Source: Laedolimicola sp934402125 (GTDB taxonomy: Bacteria; Bacillota; Clostridia; Lachnospirales; Lachnospiraceae). From it: 64,000 nucleotides of DNA. The notes beneath the pieces are model-generated. The model saw only the letters and a list, made by a program, of their open reading frames with translations, searched no databases and was not told where the DNA came from. The stretch is taken from NCBI RefSeq assembly GCF_052065835.1, contig NZ_JBQHTG010000003.1, positions 186,001-250,000 on the forward strand, in the 5' to 3' direction. Below, piece after piece: positions 62,757 to 64,000 of this stretch (the stretch's first letter is position 1; each line of letters starts with the position of its first letter). The position numbers and the translations under genes were made by a program.

Positions 62757-64000
62757 ATGGTTTATACGCAAGAACAGATTGACCGTGCCAATCAGGTCAA
62801 TTTGGAACAATTTTTGCGCTCGCAAGGTGAGCAGATAGTTAAAAGCGGAAATGAGTACAGATGGAAAAGGCATGACAGCCTTACCATTAAGGGAAACAAA
62901 TGGTTCCGCCATAGCCAGAGCAAAGGTGGCTATCCGGTTGAATTTGTAATGGAATTCTTCGCTAAATCCTTCCCGGAAGCGGTGTTTCTGTTGATTGGAG
63001 AAGAACCGACAAACAATAGCACAGTAGCTGCACCTTCAGCAGATTTCAAACTCCCGCCGAGAAACAGATATGCCGAGAAAATGACTTCATATCTCAGCCA
63101 GAGAAAAATTCCGGACGAACTGATTCAGGAGTTCTATAAGGAAGGTTTGATTTATGAGGATGTAAATCGCCATAATATCGTATTTGTAGGAAAAGATGAA
63201 GCAGGGATCCCACGGTACGCCCATTGCAAAGGAACTGCAGATGCCTTTCGTATGGATGTGCTTGGTTCGGACAAGTCCCACAATTTCGCTTACCGCAGTG
63301 ATGGGAAAAGCTTGTTCGTATTTGAAGCCCCGATTGATCTGATGTCCTTCATCGCTCTGTATCCGAAGGAGTGGAAAACACGCAATTACCTGTCGTTGGG
63401 TGGTGTGGGAGCGAAAGCGTTGGATGGTTTTCTTTCTGAACGCAAGGATATAGAAACCATTTATATCTGCACCGATTCTGACAAAGCCGGTAATGATGCA
63501 ACAAGCCGCTTGTTAAAGAGTATTCCCGAACACATGACAGTTATTCGCCTGATTCCCTGCGATAAAGACTGGAACGAAGTTTTGATGCACAAGGATGAGC
63601 TTACTCACAGCAAATATATTTATAAAACAGTTACGTTGCGGGAGAAGCCGGAAAAGAAAGCGGTTCCCATGATTCGTATGAGCGAGGTTCAGCAGACCGA
63701 GGTAGACTGGCTCTGGTATCCCTATATTCCTTTTGGGAAGCTGACCATCATTCAGGGAAACCCCGGTGAGGGTAAAACTTTCTTTGCTATGCAGCTTGCA
63801 GCGGCTTGTACTAACCGAAAGTTTCTGCCGCAGATGGACCCCTTTGAACCGTTCAATATGATTTTTCAGACTGCCGAGGACGGCCTGGGAGATACCGTAA
63901 AGCCAAGGCTGCTTTCTGCCGAAGCGAATTTGGAACGAGTGCTTGTGATTGACGATGCAGATAATCCGCTGACTTTGGCTGATGAACGCATCGAAAATGC
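62757..64000 (+). CDS. Toprim/AAA replication-type protein (cut by window end)
   Basis: Open from ATG 62757 (AGGAGG six bases upstream) to the window end, at least 414 residues. The N-terminal part is a CHC2-like/DUF3991 region (RWKRHDSLTIKGNKWFRHSQ). A toprim domain follows (LFVFEAPIDLMSF at about 190, IYICTDSDKAGND at about 235). Then comes a RepA/DnaB-like AAA ATPase with Walker A IIQGNPGEGKTFF (about 333) and FQTAEDGLGD. It combines primase-like and helicase-like features and probably helps replicate the element after transfer. The C-terminus is missing. Confidence 0.88.
   Translation, partial: MVYTQEQIDRANQVNLEQFLRSQGEQIVKSGNEYRWKRHDSLTIKGNKWFRHSQSKGGYPVEFVMEFFAKSFPEAVFLLIGEEPTNNSTVAAPSADFKLPPRNRYAEKMTSYLSQRKIPDELIQEFYKEGLIYEDVNRHNIVFVGKDEAGIPRYAHCKGTADAFRMDVLGSDKSHNFAYRSDGKSLFVFEAPIDLMSFIALYPKEWKTRNYLSLGGVGAKALDGFLSERKDIETIYICTDSDKAGNDATSRLLKSIPEHMTVIRLIPCDKDWNEVLMHKDELTHSKYIYKTVTLREKPEKKAVPMIRMSEVQQTEVDWLWYPYIPFGKLTIIQGNPGEGKTFFAMQLAAACTNRKFLPQMDPFEPFNMIFQTAEDGLGDTVKPRLLSAEANLERVLVIDDADNPLTLADERIEN

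Noticed and set aside
44391..64000. CRISPR array or tRNA attachment site in the accessory region
   Set aside because: No regularly spaced repeats and no cloverleaf sequence were seen in a visual reading; a tRNA beyond the right edge cannot be excluded.

Overview
The window looks like the chromosome of an anaerobic Firmicute of the class Clostridia, most probably the family Lachnospiraceae. The support is a monoderm gene set (WhiA, a Crh-type HPr, MutS2, a YhaM-type RNase, DegV), ribosomal leaders of the Firmicutes type, AGGAGG ribosome binding sites, A/T-rich promoters and intrinsic terminators. Genus and species cannot be fixed from the sequence alone. I see no rRNA, tRNA or CRISPR array.

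Layout. (1) 1-11.9 kb, housekeeping genes on the + strand: whiA (missing one base at the window edge), a Crh-like HPr without its phosphorylatable histidine, a SAM methyltransferase, hslO, glutamine-dependent nadE, degV, an OmpR-type two-component pair with an unusually large kinase, and an aconitase-family hydratase. (2) 11.9-21.1 kb, one sugar island: an RpiR regulator preceded by an A-rich leader with palindromic TTCA/TGAA boxes, an AlsE/Rpe-like epimerase, an FGGY kinase, an HxlB-like SIS isomerase, a D-allulose/D-tagatose 3-epimerase-like TIM barrel, a complete RbsB/A/C-type ABC importer, and a KpsF-like SIS isomerase. Together these suggest uptake, epimerisation, phosphorylation and isomerisation of a rare ketose such as allulose. 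(3) 21.1-25.6 kb on the - strand: mutS2, then a response regulator and histidine kinase. (4) 25.7-32.7 kb: a degenerate HtrA homologue, yhaM, rlmD-type methyltransferase, a DUF3783 protein, a sigma-70-like protein without region 4, a zinc-ribbon protein, cspA with an attenuator-like leader, an Fe-S-type larE and a DtxR-family regulator. (5) 32.8-44.4 kb: the conserved rpmG-secE-nusG-rplK-rplA, rplJ-rplL and rpoB-rpoC blocks, with two near-identical candidate L1-control elements and an L10 leader with attenuator.

(6) From the rpoC terminator to the right edge (44.4-64 kb) lies accessory DNA with lower G+C. It starts with a broken tyrosine integrase, then an XRE regulator with two operator-like palindromes and a long ImmA/IrrE-Fic fusion frame broken by two TAA codons. 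Next come a relic of a phosphotyrosine phosphatase, TnpV and a DUF6809-like partner, and an intact HTH-Fic protein. After these is a defence island: hsdR, a GmrSD-type (DUF262/DUF1524) enzyme, hsdM and hsdS, then an orphan hsdS half, a tyrosine recombinase and an inverted second hsdS cassette. Perfect and near-perfect inverted repeats link the hsdS copies, so this is an invertible, phase-variable Type I specificity system that should be able to make several specificities. The right end is a mobilisation module: a MOBQ-like oriT, a DUF3847 protein, a MobA/MobL relaxase and a toprim/AAA replication-type protein cut by the window edge.

The most notable signals are the hsdS inversion locus with a Type IV-like nuclease inside the same operon, the Fic gene whose second stop falls between the inhibitory motif and the catalytic core, the Glu15 HPr, the protease homologue lacking its catalytic triad, and the terminator-like hairpin between the cspA promoter and its coding sequence.
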